From positions 310,001 through 374,000 of the forward strand of contig JACKAA010000004.1 of the NCBI GenBank assembly GCA_020635275.1: DNA of 64,000 nucleotides. The letters run 5' to 3'. Source of the DNA: Ignavibacteriales bacterium (lineage in GTDB: Bacteria; Bacteroidota; Ignavibacteria; Ignavibacteriales; Melioribacteraceae). Below, piece after piece: positions 17,674 through 26,202 of this stretch. The translations under genes were made by a program, and so were the position numbers. Each line of letters opens with the position of its first letter. Position 1 is the first letter of the stretch. The notes below the pieces were generated by a model. It made no database searches. It saw only the letters and a program-made list of their open reading frames with translations, and was not told the DNA's origin.

Positions 17674-19527
17674 ATGAATAATAAAATCAAAATATTACCA
17701 AATTCAATTGCAAATAAAATAGCAGCCGGTGAAGTAGTTCAGCGTCCTGAATCTGTTGTTAAAGAATTGATGGAAAATTCAATTGATGCCGGTGCAAAAA
17801 GTATTGAAGTATTTATAAAACAAGCCGGTAAAGTTTTAATACAAGTAATTGATGACGGCATTGGAATGACTGAAGAAGATGCAATGCTAAGTTTGGAAAG
17901 GCATGCAACCAGTAAGATAAGTTCCATTGAGGATTTGAATAATATTTTAACTTTTGGATTTAGAGGAGAAGCTCTTAGCTCAATTGCATCTGTAAGTATT
18001 TTTGAATTAAAAACAGAAACTAGAGAATCTGAAATTGGAACTTTTATTCGTGTTGAAAATGATCAGCAAAAAAGTGAAAAAGGGAGCTTTGCAAAAGGTA
18101 CATCAATTTCTGTTAAAAATTTATTTTATAATACTCCGGCAAGAAGAAATTTCCTAAAATCACATGCGACTGAGTTAAAACATATAATTGATTCATTTAA
18201 GAAAATCTCTTTAAGCAATCCAGAAATTAGTTTTAAATTTTGGAATGACGATGAACTTGTTTTTAATTTTCAAGCGGGAACAAGAGAAGATAGGTTAAAA
18301 TCAGTTTTTGCAGAAAACATTTTAGATGCACTTATTAAAGTTGAAGAAATAACTGAATTTATTGCACTTACCGGTTTTATTTCAAAACCGACTTATCTTA
18401 ACAAAAGTAAAGGTGAACAGTATTTATTTATAAACAGTAGATTTGTAACAAATAAATCTATCAATCATGCTGTATTTAAAGCTTATGATCATTTATTAGA
18501 AAAAGGTGATTATCCATTTTTTGTTTTGTTTTTAGAAATTGATCCGCAAAAAGTTGATGTAAATGTTCATCCTTCAAAATTGGAAGTTAAATTTGATGAT
18601 GAGAAAAATATTTACAATTATGTTTTAGCTGTTGCAAAGAAAAGTCTGGGACATTATGATTTAACTCCGAATATTGAGTTTGCTGAAGATGATTCTGATA
18701 AGCTTAAAAATAAATACCAAAATCCTTCCGGAAGAAATGATTTTTCTGACAGACCCGATTTTCTTTCACCTAATTCAGCAAGGCAAAAACCTAAAACTTA
18801 CAGTGAAGATGAAATTGATTTACTGTTCAATTCATTGAATACTGGTATAAAAAAGACTGCTCCTTCAAGTGGATTTGATCATCCATTTGATGATGAAGCA
18901 ATTACTGAGATTCAATCTAAACCTTTAGAAAAAGAACATGAAGACAAGCCTGATGGAAATTCGACCTTTATTGTTGCACTTCATAATAAATATATTTTAA
19001 CTCCAATTAAAAGCGGATTGATGATTATTGACGCTCATGTTGCTCACGAAAGAATTTTGTATGAAAAAGCTATGAATTCTTTTAGTGCTAATTTACCTTT
19101 TACTCAACAGCTTCTATTTTCTCAAACAATTGAATTGGATCCGGCTGATTATCAATTGGTTAAGCAGTTAGAACCTCACTTAACAAAAATGGGATTTGCA
19201 TTAAAGTTTTTTTCTAAAAATGTTTTAGTTATTGATGGAGTTCCAAGCGATATTAAAGTTGGTTCTGAAGTTGAAACTTTTCACGATATTTTAGATGAAT
19301 ATAAAACGAATGAAATTGAAAAACATTTGGAACAAAGAGATAATTTAGCAAAATCATATTCTTGCAAAGCCGCAATAAAAGCTGGTGATAAATTGACTGA
19401 AAGAGAAATGAGAATTTTAGTTGATCAGCTATTTGCTACTTCAATGCCTTATGTTTGTCCGCACGGCCGACCTATAATTGTAAAAATTCCACTCACAGAA
19501 TTTGATAAAAGATTTGGCAGAACTTAA
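17674..19527 (+). CDS. mutL: DNA mismatch repair protein MutL
   Basis: MutL couples MutS mismatch recognition to strand incision. The GHKL ATPase region has NKIAAGEVVQRPESVVKEL, DDGIGM, TFGFRGEALSSIASV and FYNTPARRNF. The C-terminal domain carries DAHVAHERILYE at residues 453-464, which fits the D-x-H-x3-E-x4-E metal-binding motif of endonuclease-type MutL, and CPHGRP near the end. It is therefore predicted to nick DNA itself, as in bacteria without MutH. It lies 33 bases after folA. Confidence 0.95.
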   Translation: MNNKIKILPNSIANKIAAGEVVQRPESVVKELMENSIDAGAKSIEVFIKQAGKVLIQVIDDGIGMTEEDAMLSLERHATSKISSIEDLNNILTFGFRGEALSSIASVSIFELKTETRESEIGTFIRVENDQQKSEKGSFAKGTSISVKNLFYNTPARRNFLKSHATELKHIIDSFKKISLSNPEISFKFWNDDELVFNFQAGTREDRLKSVFAENILDALIKVEEITEFIALTGFISKPTYLNKSKGEQYLFINSRFVTNKSINHAVFKAYDHLLEKGDYPFFVLFLEIDPQKVDVNVHPSKLEVKFDDEKNIYNYVLAVAKKSLGHYDLTPNIEFAEDDSDKLKNKYQNPSGRNDFSDRPDFLSPNSARQKPKTYSEDEIDLLFNSLNTGIKKTAPSSGFDHPFDDEAITEIQSKPLEKEHEDKPDGNSTFIVALHNKYILTPIKSGLMIIDAHVAHERILYEKAMNSFSANLPFTQQLLFSQTIELDPADYQLVKQLEPHLTKMGFALKFFSKNVLVIDGVPSDIKVGSEVETFHDILDEYKTNEIEKHLEQRDNLAKSYSCKAAIKAGDKLTEREMRILVDQLFATSMPYVCPHGRPIIVKIPLTEFDKRFGRT

Positions 19528-19629
19528 AATTTAAGTAAATTATTTTTGTATTGACAATAACTAAACATTTTTATTTATTAAGATAATGATATCGTATATT
19601 TAGTTCAATATCTTAAAATTTCATTTTTT

Positions 19630-21315
19630 ATGAAAAAATCAATGTTTAGTTCATATTTTTATTTTCCAATCATTCTAGTAGTTCTTAGCAGTCCTTTATT
19701 TTCACAACAACTCGATACAACAGCTTATTATAACAACAGGTTTTTTATAACCCTACTCAATAATGGTGATATTGGAAAAGGATACAGGCATCAAATAACC
19801 TATGATAGTTTACATATTATCAATGCATCAGGTTTTTTTCTTTCAGGAAAGTTGGGAGATTCACTTTGGAGTAATGGAGTATTTGGTTCGGAAAGTTACT
19901 TAAATTATGCCCCAGGAAAATTCTTGGAAAGTTCAGGAGATAAAAAAAATAAATTTTACATATTAAATGCAAGTGAAACTGATTTTGACAGCAGTTGGCA
20001 TGATTGGAAAGAAGCAGTTGAATTAGGTGCGTATTTTTATGATGGAAATAATGATGGAGTTTATAATCCTGTGGATTTAAATGGAAACGGGATTTGGGAT
20101 GCCAATGAAGATAGACCTGATTTAATTGGAGATTATACAAATTGGACAATTTATAGTGATAAAGTTGAAACGGAAGATCGTTGGTATAGTATAAATAATC
20201 CCGGTCAACCGCAAGGTATCGAAATAAGACAATCTGTATTTGCTTATACAACTTCAGAAAATGAAATTCTGGATAATACTTTCTTTTTACGATATATAGT
20301 TGAAAATGTAAGCGAAAATGAAGTATATGATTCAGTTTATTTTGGATTTGTTTCTGATCCTGATATTGGAAGTCCTGGTGGTGAATTAATGGGAACAGAT
20401 ACTACTTTAAATTGTGTTTATAGTTACATGAAAAATGAAGATTCTCAATGGAATTATGGAGCTAATCCACCTTCAGTGGTTTCTATATTGCTTCAAGGAC
20501 CAAGAATAAAGAGTGAGAATAATGATACAAGTTATGTACGACGTGGTAAATTTCTTGGAGAAGAATATATCTTTGGTGCAAAAAACTTAAAAATGAGCAG
20601 TTCATTTATTTTTGGGCACTATGGATTATGGGCAGAAGATATTCAACAAGCTTTGCGCAATGTGATGATTGGTGGAAAATATCCAAATGGTTCAGACATA
20701 AAAGTTAAAGATTATTGGGGAGGGAATGGTGATTTATTAGGTAGTTCCGATTCCATAAATTCAAATTATTTATTTACTGGAGATCCCATTACAGGTTCAG
20801 GTTGGTTAAATATATATGAAAATGATTGGCGTATGCTTGGTTCAACGGGTCCATTTAAATTAGAAAAAAACAAACCACAAGAAATAATTATTGCACTAGT
20901 AATTGCCAGAGGAAATAGTCCGTTAAATTCGGTTTCGTTAGTGAAAGAATATGCAAGAGGAGTAAAAAGTTTTTATGAAAGTAACTTTACTGAGTTTCCT
21001 GTAAGTGTAGAAAAAGAAAATTCAATTACAATTCCAACAAAATTTATTTTGTATCAAAACTATCCCAATCCATTTAATCCAACAACGACAATAGAATATA
21101 GTATTCCATCAAAAGTGAAAAGTGAAAATGCAAATGTAAAATTAATTGTATATGATGTTCTTGGTAGAGTAATAACAACCTTGGTAAATATTGAACAAAG
21201 TGCTGGTTTGTATAAAGTTAATTTTAACGCTGGAAAATTAGCAAGTGGAGTTTATTACGCTCAATTAAAATATGGTGAATATATTCAAACAAAAAAGATG
21301 CTACTTTTAAAGTAG
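19630..21315 (+). CDS. Secreted protein with T9SS type A sorting domain
   Basis: The 561-residue product has a signal peptide (to about residue 25, PLFSQQ) and a T9SS tail (YQNYPNPFNPTTTIEYS ... LIVYDVLGRVITTLV ... SGVYYAQLKYG ... KKMLLLK). The middle shows DGNNDGVYNPVDLNGNGIWD, a run of Asp/Asn-Gly motifs resembling a thrombospondin type 3 or dockerin-like calcium site. No enzyme family is recognised. The last five codons and the stop form half of a hairpin. Confidence 0.8.
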   Translation: MKKSMFSSYFYFPIILVVLSSPLFSQQLDTTAYYNNRFFITLLNNGDIGKGYRHQITYDSLHIINASGFFLSGKLGDSLWSNGVFGSESYLNYAPGKFLESSGDKKNKFYILNASETDFDSSWHDWKEAVELGAYFYDGNNDGVYNPVDLNGNGIWDANEDRPDLIGDYTNWTIYSDKVETEDRWYSINNPGQPQGIEIRQSVFAYTTSENEILDNTFFLRYIVENVSENEVYDSVYFGFVSDPDIGSPGGELMGTDTTLNCVYSYMKNEDSQWNYGANPPSVVSILLQGPRIKSENNDTSYVRRGKFLGEEYIFGAKNLKMSSSFIFGHYGLWAEDIQQALRNVMIGGKYPNGSDIKVKDYWGGNGDLLGSSDSINSNYLFTGDPITGSGWLNIYENDWRMLGSTGPFKLEKNKPQEIIIALVIARGNSPLNSVSLVKEYARGVKSFYESNFTEFPVSVEKENSITIPTKFILYQNYPNPFNPTTTIEYSIPSKVKSENANVKLIVYDVLGRVITTLVNIEQSAGLYKVNFNAGKLASGVYYAQLKYGEYIQTKKMLLLK

Positions 21316-21322
21316 CATTTTG
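21298..21322 (+). terminator. Stem-loop built from the last codons and stop of the T9SS gene
   Basis: ATGCTACTTT and AAAGTAGCAT pair around a single central T, followed by TTT. The left arm encodes Met-Leu-Leu of the sorting-domain end and the right arm includes the TAG stop. It may act as a terminator or 3'-end stabiliser. The loop would have to open from the centre, so the effective stem is shorter than ten pairs. Confidence 0.5.
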
Positions 21323-21378
21323 AATACTTTCAATTAAAATCCTCATGTTTACTATTGTGTTAATAATTCATTAAATAG

Positions 21379-21406
21379 AAGCCCAACTTTTTTGAAAAGT
21401 TGGGCT
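21379..21406. terminator. Long stem-loop, probable terminator
   Basis: AAGCCCAACTTTT and AAAAGTTGGGCTT pair perfectly around a three-base loop. There is no long T run on either side, so efficiency is uncertain. It lies about 65 bases after the T9SS gene and 100 bases before the acyl-CoA mutase gene. Confidence 0.65.
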
Positions 21407-21507
21407 TATCTAAATAATAATCCATATTAGTAATATTTTAGCCAGTTTAGTATATTTCTTTAATAATATATTATAATTCCAAACAATTATTCGAAAATGA
21501 GAAATTA

Positions 21508-23163
21508 ATGGATCAAGATAAATTCAATAAAGCAAAAGAAGAATATCAGAATAATTTTAATGAAGCTAAGAAAGAAAATTTCAAATACACCTCAGTTTCT
21601 GGTAAAAAAATAAATCCTCTTTACACTCCGGAAGATTTAAACGAAAATAAATTTATAGATGATATTGGATTTCCGGGTCAATATCCATATACACGAGGAA
21701 TTCACTCAACCGGATATAGAGGTAAAGTTTGGACAATGCGTCAATTTGCCGGATTTGGGACTCCGGAAGATACAAACCAAAGATTCAAATATTTATTGGC
21801 AAATGGTCAAACCGGACTTTCAGTTGCATTTGATTTACCAACTTTAATGGGATATGATTCCGATCATGAATTCAGTCAAGGTGAAGTAGGAATTTGCGGA
21901 GTTGCAATTTCATCACTTAAAGATATGGAAACTCTTTTTGATGGGATTCCGCTCGATAAAGTTTCTACCTCTATGACAATAAATTCACCCGCGGCCATGG
22001 TTTATGCGTTTTATTTGGCTGTTGCTAAAAAACAAGGAGTTCCATTTAATCAATTGCGCGGAACTTTGCAAAATGATATTCTAAAAGAATACATTGCTCA
22101 AAAAGAATTTATTTATCCGCCTGAACCTTCAATGAGAATTATTACAGATATGATTGAGTTTTCTACAAATGAAGTTCCGCAATTCAATCCGGTTTCTGTA
22201 AGCGGTTATCATATTCGTGAAGCAGGTTCAACTGCCGCTCAAGAATTGGCTTACACTTTGGCAGATGGTTTTGCTTACATTGAAGCCGCTATAGAAAGAG
22301 GAATGGATGTTGATAGTTTTGCTCCTAGGATTTCATTTTTCTTTAACTCGCATTTAGATTTTTTTGAAGAGATTGCAAAATTCCGTGCAGCGCGCAGAAT
22401 TTATGCAAAACGTATGAAAGAAAAATATGGTGCAAAAAATCCAAGATCATGGTGGATGCGTTTTCATACACAAACTGCAGGCTGTACTTTGACTGCACAG
22501 CAGCCTGAGAATAATATTGTTAGAACTGCATTCCAGGCTTTAGCCGCAGTTTTAGGCGGAACACAATCTTTACATACAAATTCTATGGATGAAACATTAG
22601 CTCTTCCAAGTGAAAAAGCTGTTAAAATAGCTTTAAGAACTCAGCAATTATTAGCATATGAAACGGGAGTAATAAATTCTGTTGATCCTCTTGGCGGCAG
22701 TTATTTAGTTGAAAAATTAACCAATGAAATGGAAGAAGAAGCTGAAAAAATCTTTTCAGAAATTGATTCTTTGGGTGGAGTAATTCCAGCGATTGATGCA
22801 GGTTATTTCCAAAAAGAAATTGCTGATTCTGCTTACCGATACCAAATTGAATTAGATAAAAAAGAAAAATACATTGTTGGTGTAAATGAGTTTGTAGAAG
22901 AAAATGAATCAATTGATATTCCAATTTTACAGATCTCTCCGGAAGTAGAAAAAGTACAGAAAGAGAAATTAGCTGAATTAAAAGCATCAAGAAATCAAAT
23001 TGCAGTTGATGAATGTTTAAATGAGATTGATGATGCTGCAAAAAACGGAAAAAATTTAATGCCGATATTTATAAAAGCTGCTGAAAATTATGTAACTTTG
23101 GGTGAAATGGTTGCAGTACTAAAAGAACCATTTGGAATTTATGAAGAAACAGTTGTGTTTTAG
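21508..23163 (+). CDS. B12-dependent acyl-CoA mutase large subunit, isobutyryl-CoA mutase-like
   Basis: The 551-residue protein is the TIM-barrel subunit of the methylmalonyl-CoA mutase family, without the B12-binding domain, so a separate small subunit must be encoded elsewhere. Family motifs include YPYTRGIHSTGYRGKVWT, GLSVAFDLPTLMGYDSD, SVSGYHIREAG and GGTQSLHTNSMDE. The two residues that separate substrates are Phe80 (RQFAGFG) and Gln198 (EYIAQKE). Methylmalonyl-CoA mutases have Tyr and Arg there, and isobutyryl-CoA mutase has Phe and Gln at the same numbers. I therefore infer butyryl/isobutyryl-CoA interconversion rather than methylmalonyl-CoA/succinyl-CoA. Automatic annotation would probably call it methylmalonyl-CoA mutase. 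Confidence 0.85.
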   Translation: MDQDKFNKAKEEYQNNFNEAKKENFKYTSVSGKKINPLYTPEDLNENKFIDDIGFPGQYPYTRGIHSTGYRGKVWTMRQFAGFGTPEDTNQRFKYLLANGQTGLSVAFDLPTLMGYDSDHEFSQGEVGICGVAISSLKDMETLFDGIPLDKVSTSMTINSPAAMVYAFYLAVAKKQGVPFNQLRGTLQNDILKEYIAQKEFIYPPEPSMRIITDMIEFSTNEVPQFNPVSVSGYHIREAGSTAAQELAYTLADGFAYIEAAIERGMDVDSFAPRISFFFNSHLDFFEEIAKFRAARRIYAKRMKEKYGAKNPRSWWMRFHTQTAGCTLTAQQPENNIVRTAFQALAAVLGGTQSLHTNSMDETLALPSEKAVKIALRTQQLLAYETGVINSVDPLGGSYLVEKLTNEMEEEAEKIFSEIDSLGGVIPAIDAGYFQKEIADSAYRYQIELDKKEKYIVGVNEFVEENESIDIPILQISPEVEKVQKEKLAELKASRNQIAVDECLNEIDDAAKNGKNLMPIFIKAAENYVTLGEMVAVLKEPFGIYEETVVF

Positions 23164-23175
23164 TAAAGGTGATTT

Positions 23176-23664
23176 ATGAAAATTAGAATTCTATTTGTTT
23201 CAATAGTTTGTGTTATGTATTTAGTTAGTTGTTCTTCATCCGAAGAATCTACAAAAAAAGTTGAAGAAACAAATACAAGGATTGTTAAAAAGTTCAGAAA
23301 TGATGTGACTCTTAATATTCAGAAAAATGCGAGCTGGGTAAATTTAATGCCGGGAACTCAACCAAAATTTCATGTTACCGGTAAACTGGATTTGCTTGAA
23401 GGTGAAAATTACGATCCGCTTAAAACTGAATTGAAGTTTATAAAAATTTACCAAAATGAAGAAGAACTTTACTACATAATGCCAAAAGTTATTGAAGAAA
23501 TTTCCGGCGATACTAAAATTCTTACATTTTCTACTTTAAAAGGTTTGTCAATTAATAAAAATTTGGACACAAAAAATCCTGTTGTTTTTGAATTTATTTT
23601 TAAACAGGATAATAATGAATTAAAATATCGCGATAATAATGTTTTAGTTGAAGAGGTACATTAG
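23176..23664 (+). CDS. Lipoprotein of unknown function
   Basis: The N-terminus ends in the lipobox LVSC (Cys about residue 19), so the protein is a lipid-anchored periplasmic or outer-membrane protein of 162 residues. The mature part is predicted beta-rich. No family is recognised. An AAAGGTGA ribosome-binding site precedes the ATG. It sits 12 bases after the mutase gene and five before the CorC-like gene. Confidence 0.65.
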   Translation: MKIRILFVSIVCVMYLVSCSSSEESTKKVEETNTRIVKKFRNDVTLNIQKNASWVNLMPGTQPKFHVTGKLDLLEGENYDPLKTELKFIKIYQNEEELYYIMPKVIEEISGDTKILTFSTLKGLSINKNLDTKNPVVFEFIFKQDNNELKYRDNNVLVEEVH

Positions 23665-23669
23665 CTATA

Positions 23670-24890
23670 ATGACAGTTTATATTTTAGGTCTTATTGCAC
23701 TTTTATTATTAAGTGGATTTTTTTCATCATCTGAATTAGCATACATTGTAGCCAATAAATTAAAAGTTGAACTAAGAGCGAGGAAAAATAATCTTGCTGC
23801 AAAATATGCTCAATATTTTATCAATCATCCTCAAACATTTTTTTCTACAATTTTAATTTCCAATAATATTATAAATATTGCTTTTGCTTCATTAATTACA
23901 ATATTTTTATCTGAAGTTTATCACCTAAGTGAATTTGTAATTCTAATAATTTCAACCATACTTTTGCTTCTTATCGGTGAACTTGTTCCAAAGTATATTG
24001 CAAGGGAATTTGCTGATATTCTAATTCTAATTTCATCAATTCCGCTTAAAATAATTTCATTAATTTTAACGCCTGCGGTTAAATTAACAGATTCCATTTC
24101 CATGCTTTTAGTCAGGAAAAATAATCTGTCTGATGAGATTTCTGAAATTATTCATAGAGATGATATTCATTCTTTAATTGAAGAAGGTTCAGAAGTCGGA
24201 AGCGTTGATGAAGAAGATTCGGATGTAATTAAAAATATTATTGATTTAGGCGATCAAAAAGTATATGAAGCTATGACTCCAAGAACTGATATTGTTGGAG
24301 TAAGCATTGAAAGTCCGGTAAGCGAAGTTTTAAAAACTTTTATTGAATCAGGATATTCAAAACTTCCGGTTTATGAAGAAAATCTTGATAAAATAAAAGG
24401 TGTAATTCACGTTTATGATATGTTTAAAAATCCGCAAAATATTAAGGAAATTATAAAAGAAGTTACATTTGTGCCTGAAACAAAACGAAGTTTGGATATG
24501 TTAAGAGAATTTCTTGACAACAGAGTTTCGTTTACAATTGTTGTTGATGAATTTGGCGGAACCGCCGGAATTTTAACAGTAGAAGATTTAATTGAAGAAT
24601 TATTTGGTGAAATTAGAGATGAATATGATGATGATCCGGATGTGTGTAAAAAAATAGATGATAAAACTTTTGTGCTAAGCGGAAAAATTGAAATTGATTA
24701 TTTAAATGAAGAACATGAGTTAAACATTCCAGAAGGGGATTATGAAACTATTGCCGGTTATATAACCTCAAAAATTGGCAGAATACCGGAAAAAGGTGAG
24801 AAAATTAAAATAGATAGTTATCAATTTATAATATTACACTCCTCTAAAATTAGAATAAATCTTGTTAAAATGTTTATTTTCCCCGATTAA
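23670..24890 (+). CDS. CNNM/CorC-HlyC family membrane protein
   Basis: This 406-residue protein has an N-terminal CNNM (DUF21) membrane domain of about 170 residues, two CBS domains (start TPRTDIVGVSIESPVSEVL; second around VPETKRSLDMLREFL) and a C-terminal CorC_HlyC domain (DEFGGTAGILTVEDLIEEL, then GDYETIAGYITSKIGRIP). The family is linked to magnesium/cobalt export or resistance. The name hemolysin is historical. Domain order is complete. Confidence 0.9.
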   Translation: MTVYILGLIALLLLSGFFSSSELAYIVANKLKVELRARKNNLAAKYAQYFINHPQTFFSTILISNNIINIAFASLITIFLSEVYHLSEFVILIISTILLLLIGELVPKYIAREFADILILISSIPLKIISLILTPAVKLTDSISMLLVRKNNLSDEISEIIHRDDIHSLIEEGSEVGSVDEEDSDVIKNIIDLGDQKVYEAMTPRTDIVGVSIESPVSEVLKTFIESGYSKLPVYEENLDKIKGVIHVYDMFKNPQNIKEIIKEVTFVPETKRSLDMLREFLDNRVSFTIVVDEFGGTAGILTVEDLIEELFGEIRDEYDDDPDVCKKIDDKTFVLSGKIEIDYLNEEHELNIPEGDYETIAGYITSKIGRIPEKGEKIKIDSYQFIILHSSKIRINLVKMFIFPD

Positions 24891-25027
24891 ATCTAAAATC
24901 AAACTGTTTTGAATCTTTTCTTTTAAGAAGACATCTAATCTTTTAGAAGATTAAAAATTACTAAAAAAACATCGTATAAGTCTTCAAATTAAACTATAAT
25001 TTAAGATCACTATAATAAGAGAGTATC

Positions 25028-25819
25028 TTGGAATACCTTGGTTATTTTGCAGCCATTTTAATTGGAGTTTCATTAGGACTGATTGGAAGCGGAGGATCAA
25101 TTTTAACTGTTCCGGTTTTAGTTTATTTAATGGTTGTAAATCCCGTTAATGCAACTGCATATTCTCTATTTATTGTTGGCTTAACAAGTTTAATAGGATC
25201 AATTTTTTATTACAAAAAAGGACTAATAAATTTTCCTGCCGCAATTGTTTTTTCAATTCCAGCTCTGATTGCAGTATTTTTAACAAGATATTTTATACTT
25301 CCGGCAATCCCAAATGAATTATTCAATTTTGGTGATTTTATTGTGACCAAAAGAATTTTTATAATGCTCCTTTTCGCAATTTTAATGTTCGGAGCAGCCA
25401 TTTCAATGATTAAGAAAAACTCTTTTGATGAAGAAATACATGAGCAAAAATTTAATTTCCCTGTAATATTTATTGAAGGTGCTTTTGTTGGTATTTTGAC
25501 CGGATTAGTAGGAGCAGGCGGCGGATTTTTAATAATTCCGGCTCTGGTAATTTTAGCAAAAATTCCAATGAAAACTGCAGTCGGAACATCACTAATAATT
25601 ATTGCTGTAAAATCATTAATAGGATTTCTTGGAGATATTGGAGCAAACACAGAAATGGATTGGTCAATTTTAATAGGTTTTTCAGTTTTCGCAATTTTAG
25701 GAATTTTTATTGGAAGTTATTTGTCAAAATTTGTTTCGAGTAAAAAATTAAAACCGGCTTTTGGCTGGTTTGTTTTAGTTATGTCATTATACATTATGGT
25801 TAAAGAGATAGCAAATTAA
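25028..25819 (+). CDS. TSUP (TauE/SafE) family sulfite/organosulfonate exporter
   Basis: This membrane protein of 263 residues has two homologous halves, each starting with the family motif: GVSLGLIGSGGSILTVPVL at residues 13-31 and GILTGLVGAGGGFLIIPAL near residue 160. TSUP proteins export sulfite, thiosulfate or other sulfur anions. The start is a TTG at 25028. It is followed by a rhodanese and a persulfide dioxygenase-rhodanese fusion, so export of a sulfur oxidation product is likely. Confidence 0.88.
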   Translation: MEYLGYFAAILIGVSLGLIGSGGSILTVPVLVYLMVVNPVNATAYSLFIVGLTSLIGSIFYYKKGLINFPAAIVFSIPALIAVFLTRYFILPAIPNELFNFGDFIVTKRIFIMLLFAILMFGAAISMIKKNSFDEEIHEQKFNFPVIFIEGAFVGILTGLVGAGGGFLIIPALVILAKIPMKTAVGTSLIIIAVKSLIGFLGDIGANTEMDWSILIGFSVFAILGIFIGSYLSKFVSSKKLKPAFGWFVLVMSLYIMVKEIAN

Positions 25820-25834
25820 TAATAGGAGATATAA

Positions 25835-26185
25835 ATGAGTTCATTTTTTTCATCTTTCTTTAAAAGTACATCCGGTTTTGAAAATCTAGATTCTGATACT
25901 TTTGAGAAGAAAATGGAGGAAGATAATGATGCAGTTCTAATTGATGTAAGAACTCAAGCAGAACATTATGATGCACGAATTCCAAATTCAAAATTATTAG
26001 ATTTAATGAATCCGCATTTTATGCACGAAGTTGAAAAATTAGATAAAACAAAAAGTTATTATTTGTATTGCAGAAGCGGAAACAGAAGTTATCATGCTGC
26101 TAGAGAAATGGCAAATTTGGGTTTTGAAAAAGTTTACAATTTAAGTCCCGGCATAATTGGCTGGAATGGAAAAATTGAAAGATAA
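25835..26185 (+). CDS. Single-domain rhodanese (sulfurtransferase)
   Basis: The 116-residue protein contains one rhodanese domain with catalytic Cys79 in the loop YCRSGNRS, which accepts a sulfane sulfur as persulfide. The LIDVRTQAEHYDARIPNS motif is typical. It has no signal peptide. An AGGAGAT ribosome-binding site precedes the start. It lies between the TSUP gene and the persulfide dioxygenase gene, all within short gaps, which suggests one operon for sulfide or persulfide handling. Confidence 0.9.
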   Translation: MSSFFSSFFKSTSGFENLDSDTFEKKMEEDNDAVLIDVRTQAEHYDARIPNSKLLDLMNPHFMHEVEKLDKTKSYYLYCRSGNRSYHAAREMANLGFEKVYNLSPGIIGWNGKIER

Positions 26186-26202
26186 TTTTTAAGGAGATTA
26201 TA

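Noticed and set aside
19551..19590. TTGACA at 19551 as -35 of a promoter for the T9SS gene
   Set aside because: No acceptable -10 box at 16-18 bases, and base composition makes chance matches likely.
24937..24960. TAATCTT-TTAG-AAGATTA hairpin as terminator of the CorC-like gene
   Set aside because: The seven-pair stem is nearly all A-T and has no T run after it on the plus strand.
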